Shown piece by piece: positions 1 to 7,283 of a stretch of 12,510 bases of DNA. Within the stretch, counting starts at the first letter, position 1; every line of letters begins with the position of its first letter. Position numbers and translations under genes: made by a program. Origin of the DNA: an archaeon (GTDB taxonomy: Archaea > Nanobdellota > Nanobdellia > Woesearchaeales > ARS49); assembly GCA_016213425.1 (NCBI GenBank), contig JACRAI010000081.1:1-12510 (forward strand), in the 5' to 3' direction. The notes beneath the pieces were generated by a model, which saw only the letters and a program-made list of their open reading frames with translations, was not told where the DNA came from and did not search any database.

Positions 1-3000
1 ATTCAACAGCAGTTATTAAATCTTGAGCTTTGTTTCTTTTATCAAATAATTGTTTAAATTGAGAATGGAATTTTTCTTGCTCTTTTTCTTTTTCTTTCAA
101 AACTTGATTTTTGGTCTTGCTTTCTTCATCTTGCTGTTTAATTTTATTTTCTAGTTCTTGTTTTTCTTTGATCAAAGTTTCTCGAGTGGTCTCCAATTGA
201 TCTTCACTCTTGCCAAAAACTTCTTTTTCTCTGTTATTTATATTGTTTAGTTCTGCTTCAAGTTTAATTCTTTCTTCAACTAGTTTGTTTCTTTTTTCTT
301 CAAAAGCATTCAATTCCGCGATTAATGTTGGTTTTTTTAATTGAACAATTTGATCTCTTAATGTTTGCTTTGTTACTTTCAACTGAGTTATTTCATTTAT
401 TTTTTGTTCAATCCTGGATTCTTCTGCTTTTAATGTTTCTTCAATTTTTTTCATACTCTCATTTATATCTTCTTTATATTTTCTATCTTCATCTAAGTCG
501 TCTGTGTTCAAATGTAATGCCTTCTCTTGCTTGATTATATCTCCTTCTAGCGTGGCTTTATGCTCTCTTAACCTAGAAATCCTTTCTTCATTTTCTTTTC
601 TTGTTTTCTCTAAATTATTTATTTCATCTTCTACTTCTGCGAGTTCTTCTTCTACCTTATCTAATATATTTTGAATGTTTTTTTCCTTGAAGCTTCCATC
701 TTTTTTGTGACGGTACCCTCCTACCATAGCTCCAGACATCTCTGCAATGTCACCATCAAGGCTTACCATTTTTGTTTTTCCTATACCTACACTCCTAGCT
801 GTTTCTATTGTGTTAACAATAAGTGTGTTACCGAAGACGTAGCTGAAAATATTTTTGTATTGAGGTGAATAATTTATTAACTCAATAGCTAAACCAAGTA
901 TTCCGTCTTTACTTTTTAGTTTGGAGACTTCTTCTTTAACTGGATAAGGATTTATTTTATTTAATGGAAGGAATGTTGCTGTTCCTAACTTGTTCTGTTT
1001 TAAGTAATTGATACACTTTACTGCAGTCTTGTCATCCTCAACAACAATGCTTTGTATTTTTTGAGCTGCAGCAATTTCAAGCGCTAAAGAGTATTTCTTG
1101 TCTGCCTCTCCTAATTCTGCAACAGTTCCGTGAATTCCACCTAGCCTGCTTTTGTTTTCAAGAATTTTTTTAACAGCAATATTTGTAGATATACTTTCTT
1201 TAAACTCATCTCTTCTTAACTCTAATTTTGACTTTTCTTGTCTTTTAGAAAACATTTTTTCTCGCAAGTCTGCAAGTCTCCTCGCATGCTTAACATCTTC
1301 ATTTAACAAATTGTTTAAATCTAACACTGCCGTTTTGAATGATTTCTTTTTTTCTTTTAAATCTTCAATTTCTTTTTTGTGCTCGCTAAGAAGACTGTTT
1401 ACTTTGTTTATTTTGTCGTCAATAGTTTCTAATTGATATTCTAATTTGTCTTTTTCTCTTAAAGAATTCTGGTAGCTCTCTCTCAACTCTTGAGCTTCTT
1501 TTTGCAATTGCTCGATTTGTTCATCTAACTTGTGAGTTTGCTCTTCAAGAGCGTTGCTTTCATCCAACTTATGTTTTTTCCTAAATTCCTTAATATAGTT
1601 ATTTATACTGATTAAATCTTTTTCTAAACTTGTTTTTGTCTCTTCAAGACTTTTTCTTTGAGCCAACAATTCTTTTTTTCCAATTTCTAAATCTTCAGAG
1701 CTTTTCGATAACTCTATTTTTCTTTTCTCAATTCTATTAATCTCATCCTTATAATTGCTTGTTTTGGTGTTGTTTGTGGCAACTTCAACTCTTAATTGTT
1801 CTATTTCCTTGTTAAGAGATATCTGTCCTTTTTCTCCTTGTTTTTCTATTTCATCACTTATTTCTTTTATTTTTTCTTGGTTTTGCTGTTTTTCTTCTCT
1901 TAAATTTTTTATTACTTCATTTACCTTGTTGAGTGTTTCTTCTATGCTTTTTATTTTTGAGTCAATCTTTTCTTTTTCTGATTGTTTTCTATCAACCTGC
2001 TTTTTCAAGTGGCTTGCTTTATAAGAATCAATTTTATCTTTTATTTCTTTGAACTTCAATGCTTGCTCTTTTTCTTTTTTCAAATCTTTCAAGTAGCCTT
2101 CTCTTTCTTTAAGAATTATTTCTGCTTCTTTTATTTTTTCTTCAACATGAGATAATTCTAAAAGCGCTTTGTTCTTTTTCTCTTCATAAACACCTATTCC
2201 TGCTATTTCTTCAATTATTTGACGCCTCTCAATTGTTGACATCTCTATTAATCTAACAATATCTCCTTGAAGAATGATATTGTAACCATCAGGGTCAATT
2301 TTCGAGTGAGATAACAGTTCAAGAACTTCCTGTCTTGTTTTTGTTTTACCATTAATCAAATACTTGCTGGCGCCGTTTTGTTTTACAACTCTAGATATTT
2401 TTATTTCTTCTTCAGTGAGAGGAAATGTTTTTTCTTTATTATCAAAAAAAATGCTTACTTCTGCTTCATTTGCAGGTTTTTTAGTTTTTCCCCCATTATA
2501 TATCAAGTTGGAGCTTTTTTCTGCTCTCAAAGATTTTGAAGAAGACTTACCGAGAACAAAACAAAGTGCATCTAGAACGTTACTGTTATGAACAAAAATG
2601 TTATTTGCTATGAAGTTATGGGTATCGTCAACAGATAAATCATAAACATATTTTTCACCTGCTACTTTTTCAATACAAACAAGTTCATCCCAAAGTATAT
2701 CTGACTTCGCTAAATTTCTTAATACGTTCAATTTAGGGATTGCAAAACATACTCGTGGTAGGGTGTCTTCTTTTATAAAACGATCAAGATTTAATAGGTT
2801 GACGTTGCTTGTTGTTGATTTTCTGATTCTCCAACTGGCAGTTATAGTACTATGACTCAACCCAAGGGATTTACTGGCATAGGTGAAAGGAATGTTTGTT
2901 CTTTTAAGTGTATTTATAAGATTGCGCTGTCTTAAAACTCGAGAGTGTCCCGATTTATTCAGAATATTAAGTTTTCTTAAGAAAATCTCCAGTACTTCTT

Positions 3001-4363
3001 CAACTCCTTTTTTACTCGGGCAACACCTATTTTCAATATACGCAGCTAGCTTAGGGTGCTCTTTTCTTAAAGGCTTATAAGGTATTCTTAAAATATTAAC
3101 GCAATCACGTATGATTTTGTTAACTTCCATCGGTAGAAGATCTAAATTGTTGTTAGAATTGTAAGTTTTGCTTGCATGAAAGTGCAATCTCTCCTTTTTG
3201 TGTTTGGATTTGAAGCAAATAACTTCTTCTAATTTTCTCAAATTATCTTTCCCATCAACCATAATATAGTTATACTTTCTCTTTTTTTTATCTTTTGTAT
3301 TTGTAGCACACTTGAGTTTTTCTTTCCTAATTGAAATAATGTTGAATCTTAACAAAGCGGTTTGCACTTGGTCTGCAAGAGTTTCACTCATAGTAACATA
3401 TTCAAAAGTTGGATTGTTTTTTTCAACTGAAGAGTCACAATCAAAAAGAGCAGACAAAAAATTAGCTAAAATGCTCTTTGCACCAAATAGAATTCGTTCT
3501 GGTATGTGCTTCTTTTCTCTCTTGAATTCTCCGCCAAGGAGGCCAACTAAAATCTTTACCAGATCAACCGAGTGAATTGTGAGATTTGTTGCCTTACCTC
3601 TGTATTGATATTTATATTGTTTAACATTGCAGCCCAGATCCGTACAAATTTTTAAGTAATCCTCAATCACTTCACGATCTGCATTAACAAAATCGCATCT
3701 ATTAGAGAGTATACATCCGTCACCCGTAAGATATCCTAAAAATCTGGCAAATTCTGAAGTTATTATTTTGGGAATTTTCAGACTTAATTTTCTAGATTTT
3801 ATTAAGAAATTTCCATCAACCAAATCATGATTTATATCACAAGGAATTTCAACAGTGGCAGGTCTTTCAAACACATTTAATTTGTTAGGAGTTGCAATTC
3901 TAACTCCTTTACTTAAATTACCCACTATCTCTGAGCGGACTTTTCCGTCTTTAAATATCATTACTGGATGACATCCAGTTGTTACAACACTTCTCCCTGT
4001 TTTAGTTGTGATTTTAAACAAATGTGGTTCGCCATCCCTTCGTATAAACGCCTTGATTGGTTTTTCCACCAAAGACATAGATTCTGGATCCAAACTAAGA
4101 ATTTTCAATCGCTTATTATTTTCCAAAGTAAAAACACCATCGTCAAGAGCTATAAGGTTTTTTGAACTGCTCAAAGCGGAGTCAACTAAGTCGCCTATCT
4201 TTCTCACTCTTCCGTCTGAAAGAATTACTTTAGTATCAGCCCTCGTGCTTTTTCCAGATCCGTTTGGTCCTATGATTACTGAGAAATCATCTGAGAATAC
4301 TAACTCAGTATGTTTTGCAAATGATTTGAAACCGTTCATGACTAACCGGTTTATCTTAGTCAT
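1..4363 (-). CDS. smc: Chromosome segregation/condensation ATPase SMC, interrupted by an intein; 3' end beyond the left edge
   Basis: SMC proteins form dimeric coiled-coil ATPase rings that organise and segregate chromosomes. Once the intein is removed, the window encodes about 899 residues of an expected ~1150-1200. They read: N-terminal ATPase half with the P-loop GPNGSGK/S at residues 32-39, FVLGKSS just after it, the Q-loop glutamine near residue 144 (ILQGDI), a long Lys/Glu-rich coiled coil, the hinge at about 515-670 (including SGAMVGGYRHKK), then the returning coiled coil up to the edge. The signature and Walker B motifs of the C-terminal half must lie left of base 1. The frame stays open throughout. 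I chose the ATG at 4363 because a TATA-like box is centred 27 bases upstream, which fits a leaderless mRNA, and because the protein then starts with the usual short MTKINRLVMNGFKSF-type lead. The 7TM gene lies divergently across the promoter. Family assignment is very secure. Confidence 0.96.
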   Translation of the reverse strand, partial: MTKINRLVMNGFKSFAKHTELVFSDDFSVIIGPNGSGKSTRADTKVILSDGRVRKIGDLVDSALSSSKNLIALDDGVFTLENNKRLKILSLDPESMSLVEKPIKAFIRRDGEPHLFKITTKTGRSVVTTGCHPVMIFKDGKVRSEIVGNLSKGVRIATPNKLNVFERPATVEIPCDINHDLVDGNFLIKSRKLSLKIPKIITSEFARFLGYLTGDGCILSNRCDFVNADREVIEDYLKICTDLGCNVKQYKYQYRGKATNLTIHSVDLVKILVGLLGGEFKREKKHIPERILFGAKSILANFLSALFDCDSSVEKNNPTFEYVTMSETLADQVQTALLRFNIISIRKEKLKCATNTKDKKKRKYNYIMVDGKDNLRKLEEVICFKSKHKKERLHFHASKTYNSNNNLDLLPMEVNKIIRDCVNILRIPYKPLRKEHPKLAAYIENRCCPSKKGVEEVLEIFLRKLNILNKSGHSRVLRQRNLINTLKRTNIPFTYASKSLGLSHSTITASWRIRKSTTSNVNLLNLDRFIKEDTLPRVCFAIPKLNVLRNLAKSDILWDELVCIEKVAGEKYVYDLSVDDTHNFIANNIFVHNSNVLDALCFVLGKSSSKSLRAEKSSNLIYNGGKTKKPANEAEVSIFFDNKEKTFPLTEEEIKISRVVKQNGASKYLINGKTKTRQEVLELLSHSKIDPDGYNIILQGDIVRLIEMSTIERRQIIEEIAGIGVYEEKKNKALLELSHVEEKIKEAEIILKEREGYLKDLKKEKEQALKFKEIKDKIDSYKASHLKKQVDRKQSEKEKIDSKIKSIEETLNKVNEVIKNLREEKQQNQEKIKEISDEIEKQGEKGQISLNKEIEQLRVEVATNNTKTSNYKDEINRIEKRKIELSKSSEDLEIGKKELLAQRKSLEETKTSLEKDLISINNYIKEFRKKHKLDESNALEEQTHKLDEQIEQLQKEAQELRESYQNSLREKDKLEYQLETIDDKINKVNSLLSEHKKEIEDLKEKKKSFKTAVLDLNNLLNEDVKHARRLADLREKMFSKRQEKSKLELRRDEFKESISTNIAVKKILENKSRLGGIHGTVAELGEADKKYSLALEIAAAQKIQSIVVEDDKTAVKCINYLKQNKLGTATFLPLNKINPYPVKEEVSKLKSKDGILGLAIELINYSPQYKNIFSYVFGNTLIVNTIETARSVGIGKTKMVSLDGDIAEMSGAMVGGYRHKKDGSFKEKNIQNILDKVEEELAEVEDEINNLEKTRKENEERISRLREHKATLEGDIIKQEKALHLNTDDLDEDRKYKEDINESMKKIEETLKAEESRIEQKINEITQLKVTKQTLRDQIVQLKKPTLIAELNAFEEKRNKLVEERIKLEAELNNINNREKEVFGKSEDQLETTRETLIKEKQELENKIKQQDEESKTKNQVLKEKEKEQEKFHSQFKQLFDKRNKAQDLITAVE
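2585..4249 (-). other. Intein (555 aa) with LAGLIDADG homing endonuclease, inserted in the SMC Walker A motif
   Basis: This in-frame segment splits GPNGSGK from SNVLDALCFVLG. It begins with Ser1 in a block A motif (STRADTKVILSDGR). Block B follows, with Thr91 and His94 in TTGCHPV. Two LAGLIDADG blocks are visible: LGYLTGDGC with Asp177 and LFDCDSSV with Asp272. Block F (VYDLSVDDTHNFIANN) leads to the terminal His554-Asn555 followed by the +1 Ser of SMC. Every residue expected for splicing is present, with Ser in place of the commoner Cys at position 1, and both endonuclease aspartates are kept, so both activities may be intact. A region near residues 450-478 (SKSLGLSHSTITASW) resembles a helix-turn-helix and could add DNA contacts. 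Archaeal SMC inteins at this P-loop site are known from Pyrococcus-type genomes (recalled, not searched). Unspliced SMC could not bind ATP normally, so splicing is needed for function. Confidence 0.95.
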
Positions 4364-4385
4364 TGAGATTGTTCTTCACTTTTAT

Positions 4386-4395
4386 TATTTAAATA
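4386..4395. promoter_or_regulatory. Palindromic TATA element between smc and the 7TM gene
   Basis: TATTTAAATA is a perfect palindrome centred at 4390.5. On the minus strand its centre lies about 27 bases before the smc ATG, the distance expected between an archaeal TATA box and a transcript starting at the start codon. No Shine-Dalgarno precedes that ATG. On the plus strand the same element could drive the 7TM gene with a start near 4417. This would be a shared bidirectional promoter; orientation would have to come from flanking BRE sequence. Confidence 0.65.
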
Positions 4396-4456
4396 TTGTT
4401 CTTTTCTAGAGGTGTCTTTCATAACGTTTAAAAAACACCCCTTGATACATCTAGTT

Positions 4457-5143
4457 ATGAGTTTGGTTTCTGAAGTTCCTCAAGCATTTTTTGCCTTGGG
4501 AGCATCATTTGAGGTTTTAGCAGGAATTGCAGCATTTTTAGTAGGTTTTTTTGGATTAAAAGTTTACAATTATGCCAGCGATAGAAAATATTACTGGTTC
4601 AGCCTTGCATTTTTCTTTATTGCCATTTCATTTTTTGCAGGATCTTTTGTTCACTTATTACTATATTTGGGTTTAAGAGAATCTCTTTTTGACTTTTTCA
4701 AAATGGTAGACTTTGCAATCTCAACAGTCTACGTTGTATTATTATTGGCTGCATATACTTTGATTCTTTCAGTGTCGTCTAATCTACACAACAAAAAATT
4801 AGTATTATTTATATTGGCCTTATCGTCTTTAATGGTGTTCACATCTAGAGGTGTAGAACAGTTATTGAGAAACTTTTTCCTAGTCCAATTTGTAATGATT
4901 ATTTTTATCACGCTCAATTACTTTGAGAATTTTGCAAAGAAAACGAACATGACAACGTTCTTATCATTCTTTGCATTTTCCTCAATGGGTCTTGGGCATG
5001 CCTTGCTTTATGTAAGAACTTTACTCTCTTATTTAAGTCCAATACTTTATATGGGAGGGTATTTTTTCCTACTGTTCGGTTACATAATTCTTTTATTTTC
5101 CGTCGCCAGATTGGCCTTAAAAAGAAAAACATTTAAAAAATGA
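4457..5143 (+). CDS. Seven-helix integral membrane protein, function unknown
   Basis: The product is about 228 residues and almost entirely membrane-embedded. Seven hydrophobic helices can be seen in order: FEVLAGIAAFLVGFFGL; FSLAFFFIAISFFAG; a helix after FFKMVDFA (VYVVLLLAAYTLIL); LVLFILALSSLMVF; FLVQFVMIIFITLNYF; LSFFAFSSMGLGHALLY; and YMGGYFFLLFGYIILLF. A basic tail (LKRKTFKK) follows. Short loops and one polar Glu-Arg loop (SRGVEQLLRN) suggest a compact bundle; I recognise no catalytic motif or named family. The start is uncertain. A GTG at 4412 would add 15 residues but lies upstream of the transcript start predicted from the TATA element, so I prefer the ATG at 4457 with a leader of about 40 bases. 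Neither start has a clear Shine-Dalgarno. The wHTH regulator gene starts 19 bases after its stop, which suggests a functional pairing, perhaps membrane sensing plus regulation (inference). Confidence 0.85.
   Translation: MSLVSEVPQAFFALGASFEVLAGIAAFLVGFFGLKVYNYASDRKYYWFSLAFFFIAISFFAGSFVHLLLYLGLRESLFDFFKMVDFAISTVYVVLLLAAYTLILSVSSNLHNKKLVLFILALSSLMVFTSRGVEQLLRNFFLVQFVMIIFITLNYFENFAKKTNMTTFLSFFAFSSMGLGHALLYVRTLLSYLSPILYMGGYFFLLFGYIILLFSVARLALKRKTFKK
5132..5139 (+). promoter_or_regulatory. Leaderless TATA box for the wHTH gene, inside the end of the 7TM gene
   Basis: TTTAAAAA, centred at 5135.5, lies about 27 bases before the ATG at 5163, and no Shine-Dalgarno precedes that ATG. It overlaps the last Lys codons of the 7TM gene, so AAA-rich coding bias could produce it by chance. 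If real, the regulator can be made independently of the membrane protein. Confidence 0.45.
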
Positions 5144-5162
5144 ACTGATTTACTACTCTACA

Positions 5163-5438
5163 ATGGGATCCAGAAGAAACAAGTTGGAAATAATTCATGA
5201 TATATTAAAGTCAATTCATGATAAAGGAGGAATAATTAAACCCACTCATTTATTGTACAAGTCTAACCTTTCTCATCAAAGAATGAAAGAATATGTTGAT
5301 GAGCTTAAAGGTAAAGCTTTAATGACTGAAGAAATAAAAGATAAAGATAAACACGTTTTTGTATTAACACAACAAGGATACGAATTCTTAGCAAATTTCA
5401 GAAAATTGAAAGAATTTACAGATATGTTTGGATTGTAA
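5163..5438 (+). CDS. Small archaeal winged helix-turn-helix DNA-binding protein
   Basis: This 91-residue basic protein is a single winged helix domain of the archaeal type I associate with HTH_45 (PF14947, recalled). The first helix is RRNKLEIIHDILKSI. The characteristic IKPTHLLYKSNLS turn leads to the recognition helix (HQRMKEYVDELKGKAL). The beta wing is built around DKHVFVLTQQGYEFL, and a C-terminal helix (RKLKEFTDMF) is likely used for dimerisation. Its length is the full normal length of the family. These proteins usually act as transcriptional regulators or DNA-binding accessories; the target cannot be told here. It sits 19 bases after the 7TM gene, in the same direction, and has a plausible leaderless promoter of its own. 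Start choice is straightforward because MGSRRNKLEII matches the family N-terminus. Confidence in the fold is high; the role is inference. Confidence 0.9.
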   Translation: MGSRRNKLEIIHDILKSIHDKGGIIKPTHLLYKSNLSHQRMKEYVDELKGKALMTEEIKDKDKHVFVLTQQGYEFLANFRKLKEFTDMFGL

Positions 5439-5486
5439 GAATATTATAAGCTTGCTTAATGTTATTTATTTCACAATCAATATTGA

Positions 5487-5531
5487 AGACTTGCCCGCCC
5501 AGATTAAATCATCTAATTTGCGGGCAAGTCT
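5487..5531. repeat. Perfect 12-bp GC-rich inverted repeat (hairpin) downstream of the wHTH gene
   Basis: The arm AGACTTGCCCGC (5487-5498) and its exact reverse complement GCGGGCAAGTCT (5520-5531) enclose a 21-base loop. The arms are eight-twelfths G+C in a very AT-rich genome. The loop holds a smaller dyad (GATT-A-AATC, 5502-5510). It lies 49 bases after the wHTH stop and before the sppA promoter. No T-run follows, so it is not a classical intrinsic terminator. It could be an mRNA 3'-end structure, a small structured RNA or a repetitive extragenic palindrome. Only the repeat itself is directly seen. Confidence 0.8.
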
Positions 5532-5543
5532 GAAAGTCAAATC

Positions 5544-5556
5544 TGAGCGCAGCGAA
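5544..5556 (+). repeat. Short dispersed motif TGAGCGCAGCGAA, copy 1
   Basis: This GC-rich 13-mer recurs with one substitution in the opposite orientation at 9942-9954 (TGAGCGTAGCGAA on the minus strand). Both copies are intergenic and next to hairpins. Two copies 4.4 kb apart in an AT-rich background suggest a small genome-wide repeat, though two near-identical 13-mers alone are weak evidence. No function can be assigned. Confidence 0.4.
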
Positions 5557-5593
5557 GTAAATTGAAAATAAAAGCGGATTCAACCCAGTAAAC

Positions 5594-5602
5594 TTTATAA
5601 AT
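5594..5602 (+). promoter_or_regulatory. TATA box of sppA
   Basis: TTTATAAAT is centred 40 bases before the sppA ATG, predicting a transcript start near 5624 and a leader of about 14 bases, just long enough to hold the GAGGT Shine-Dalgarno at 5630-5634. This contrasts with the leaderless genes in the window, whose TATA boxes are 24-28 bases from the start. Confidence 0.6.
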
Positions 5603-5637
5603 AACAAAGCTCAAATATAAACTAAAAAAGAGGTATT

Positions 5638-6633
5638 ATGGCAAATAAACAAAGTAAAGACTCTATTGCTAGCTCTATTTGGCAAAAAAAAGGAAAAATC
5701 ATAGATTACTTTCATTATTTAGGAAAAATAGTTAGTACTTTAGTTAGTCTATTTTTCTTTTTGATATTTATTACTTTCTTTGCAAGCTTTTTTTCTTCGT
5801 CGTCAGAGTACTCAATTCCTGCAGGAAACATAGCTTTAATTCCTTTAACCGGTGTTATAATGACTGGAACTGATGGCGCTTCAATGTTTTCCGAAGAAAT
5901 TGTATCTTCAACAAGAATAGTCAAGTTACTTGAAGAAATCAAGAATAGGGAAGATATAAAAGCAGTAATTCTTGAAATAAATTCTCCTGGAGGAAGCCCT
6001 GTAGCTAGTGCAGAGATTGGTCAAGCAGTTAAAGATTTAGGCAAACCATCCGTTGCAGTGATTAGAGAAACTGGTGCTAGCGGCGGTTACTGGATTGCAA
6101 GCACTGCTAACAAAATTTATGCTCATGAAATGTCTATCACGGGAAGTATCGGTGTTGTCGCATCAAGATTAGCATTTCCAGGATTGTTAAAAGATTATAA
6201 TATAACTTATCAAAGATTAATTGCTGGAAAATACAAGGATGCTGGTTCCCCATACAAAGAAATGACTAAAGAAGAAGAAAAATTATTTCAAAATATTCTA
6301 GACAAAACATATGAGGTATTTGTAAAAGAAGTTTCAACTAACAGAAATTTACCAATTGAAAAAGTTAAAGAATTGGCCACAGGATTTGTTTACTTAGGCA
6401 GCGAAGCAAAAGATTTAGGTTTAATTGATGAATTAGGCGGAAGAAAAGAAGCCGTTGCTTATTTAGAAAAAGAATTAAACATTACTGCAGAACTTGCAGA
6501 AATAAAAAGTCAAGGAGGACTTTTCAGTTCTCTAGGCGCATCAATAAAAGATTTCGGATTCAGCATGGGCCAAGGAATAGGCAACAGTTTCGTAAAAAGC
6601 GGAGAAAATTCTTACTTTAAAATGCAGACTTGA
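5638..6633 (+). CDS. sppA: Signal peptide peptidase SppA (membrane-anchored Ser/Lys protease, S49 family)
   Basis: SppA degrades signal peptides left in the membrane after protein export. The 331-residue protein has a cytoplasmic N-terminus, one anchor helix at about 31-53 and an external protease domain of the short, single-domain form found in archaea and Gram-positives. INSPGGSP (114-121) is the conserved substrate-binding loop. TGASGG supplies the nucleophile Ser148, and AGKYKDAGSP supplies the general-base Lys200. The 52-residue Ser-Lys spacing equals that of Bacillus SppA (S147/K199) as I recall it. ITGSIGVV (167-174) and the ATGFVYLGSEAKDLGLIDELGG stretch, given in parts as ATGFVYLG (247-254) and AKDLGLIDELGG (257-268), are also typical. 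The start has a GAGGT Shine-Dalgarno three bases upstream and a TATA box at -40. Catalytic residues are all present, so it should be active. The next gene, also membrane-anchored, may be cotranscribed. Confidence 0.95.
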   Translation: MANKQSKDSIASSIWQKKGKIIDYFHYLGKIVSTLVSLFFFLIFITFFASFFSSSSEYSIPAGNIALIPLTGVIMTGTDGASMFSEEIVSSTRIVKLLEEIKNREDIKAVILEINSPGGSPVASAEIGQAVKDLGKPSVAVIRETGASGGYWIASTANKIYAHEMSITGSIGVVASRLAFPGLLKDYNITYQRLIAGKYKDAGSPYKEMTKEEEKLFQNILDKTYEVFVKEVSTNRNLPIEKVKELATGFVYLGSEAKDLGLIDELGGRKEAVAYLEKELNITAELAEIKSQGGLFSSLGASIKDFGFSMGQGIGNSFVKSGENSYFKMQT

Positions 6634-6650
6634 GTTAAGATTGAGGATAT

Positions 6651-6686
6651 ATGTCCAAAAAGATAGAAATGCTTTTAATTGATTAA
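6651..6686 (+). CDS. Possible 11-codon leader ORF between sppA and the next gene
   Basis: ATG at 6651 opens an 11-residue frame (MSKKIEMLLID) ending at TAA, preceded by GAGG at 6643-6646. Its first four residues equal those of the next gene (MSKKSLIAVF), which begins 17 bases after its stop. It could be a translated leader peptide, a small duplication of the neighbouring gene start, or chance. The Shine-Dalgarno is the main support; nothing else supports expression. Confidence 0.2.
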   Translation: MSKKIEMLLID

Positions 6687-6703
6687 ATTTGTGATGAATT
6701 ATT

Positions 6704-7234
6704 ATGAGTAAAAAGTCATTAATTGCAGTATTTTTGGTTGGTGTGGGTGTTGGAAGTTTTGGCGGTTATTCATTATCTTTAAAACAAAATAAACCTGAAC
6801 TTGTCGTGAATAACGACTTATCTGGTAATACTAAAGAAGAATCTCTTGAGTTTATCGTACGAATATCTCTTAGTCCAACAAGAGGAAGTCCTAAAGTGGG
6901 TTATGATCTGGTGCTTGATAGCAGATATGCGAGTGCATTATACTTCAAACCTTACGATAAAGAAAACAGTGATGACGTATGGCTTAACAGAGATAAGATC
7001 AATGAAGTGAAATGTTTGCTTGATAAAATAGATTTTGACAATTTATCTGATTTCTATAATTCTAGTCCTGCTTCGGAAGCTTCTACGTATAGCTTTGGCA
7101 TAAATTATAAAGGAAAATCAATCATTGTAGGAGGCACAAAGTTCAATGCAAAAGAAAATCCTGAACTTATAAAATTAATAGAGCTCGGAAGAAAAATCGA
7201 AGAAGTAACAGGACTTAAATTATATCTTGATTAG
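6704..7234 (+). CDS. Small membrane-anchored or secreted protein of unknown function
   Basis: The 176-residue protein has a Gly-rich hydrophobic N-terminal segment at 5-24 (SLIAVFLVGVGVGSFGGYSL), which is either a signal anchor or an uncleaved signal peptide. A polar linker (about 28-48) precedes a soluble alpha/beta domain. That domain has strands around ESLEFIVRISLS, GYDLVLDSRYASALYF and STYSFGINYKGKSIIVGG, ending in a helix (NPELIKLIELGRKIEEVTG). The order of a beta sheet, then YSFGINYKGK, then NPELIKLIELGRKI loosely recalls small secreted DUF6438-like domains, but I cannot confirm this. A single cysteine (CLLDKIDF) is present. Translation probably uses GTGAT at 6691-6695, eight bases before the ATG. 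It lies 70 bases after sppA in the same direction. A role at the cell surface alongside the protease is only inference. Confidence 0.8.
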   Translation: MSKKSLIAVFLVGVGVGSFGGYSLSLKQNKPELVVNNDLSGNTKEESLEFIVRISLSPTRGSPKVGYDLVLDSRYASALYFKPYDKENSDDVWLNRDKINEVKCLLDKIDFDNLSDFYNSSPASEASTYSFGINYKGKSIIVGGTKFNAKENPELIKLIELGRKIEEVTGLKLYLD

Positions 7235-7283
7235 AAAAAAGAACAAACAAAAAATAATAAAATATTCAAGATGGTGAGTGGTT

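Noticed and set aside
2585..4249. The intein region as a separate homing-endonuclease gene dividing two SMC fragments.
   Set aside because: The frame is continuous from SMC into and out of the insert, and splicing blocks A, B and F sit at both ends.
325..4409. Several plus-strand open frames opposite smc, some hydrophobic.
   Set aside because: They are antisense shadows: Lys/Glu-rich coiled-coil codons read backwards give Phe/Leu/Ser-rich frames. The minus-strand SMC and intein reading has clear motifs and stays open throughout.
5439..5637. tRNA or C/D-box RNA in the GC-rich gap before sppA.
   Set aside because: No cloverleaf can be drawn and no paired C and D boxes are seen; only the hairpin and the short motif are supported.
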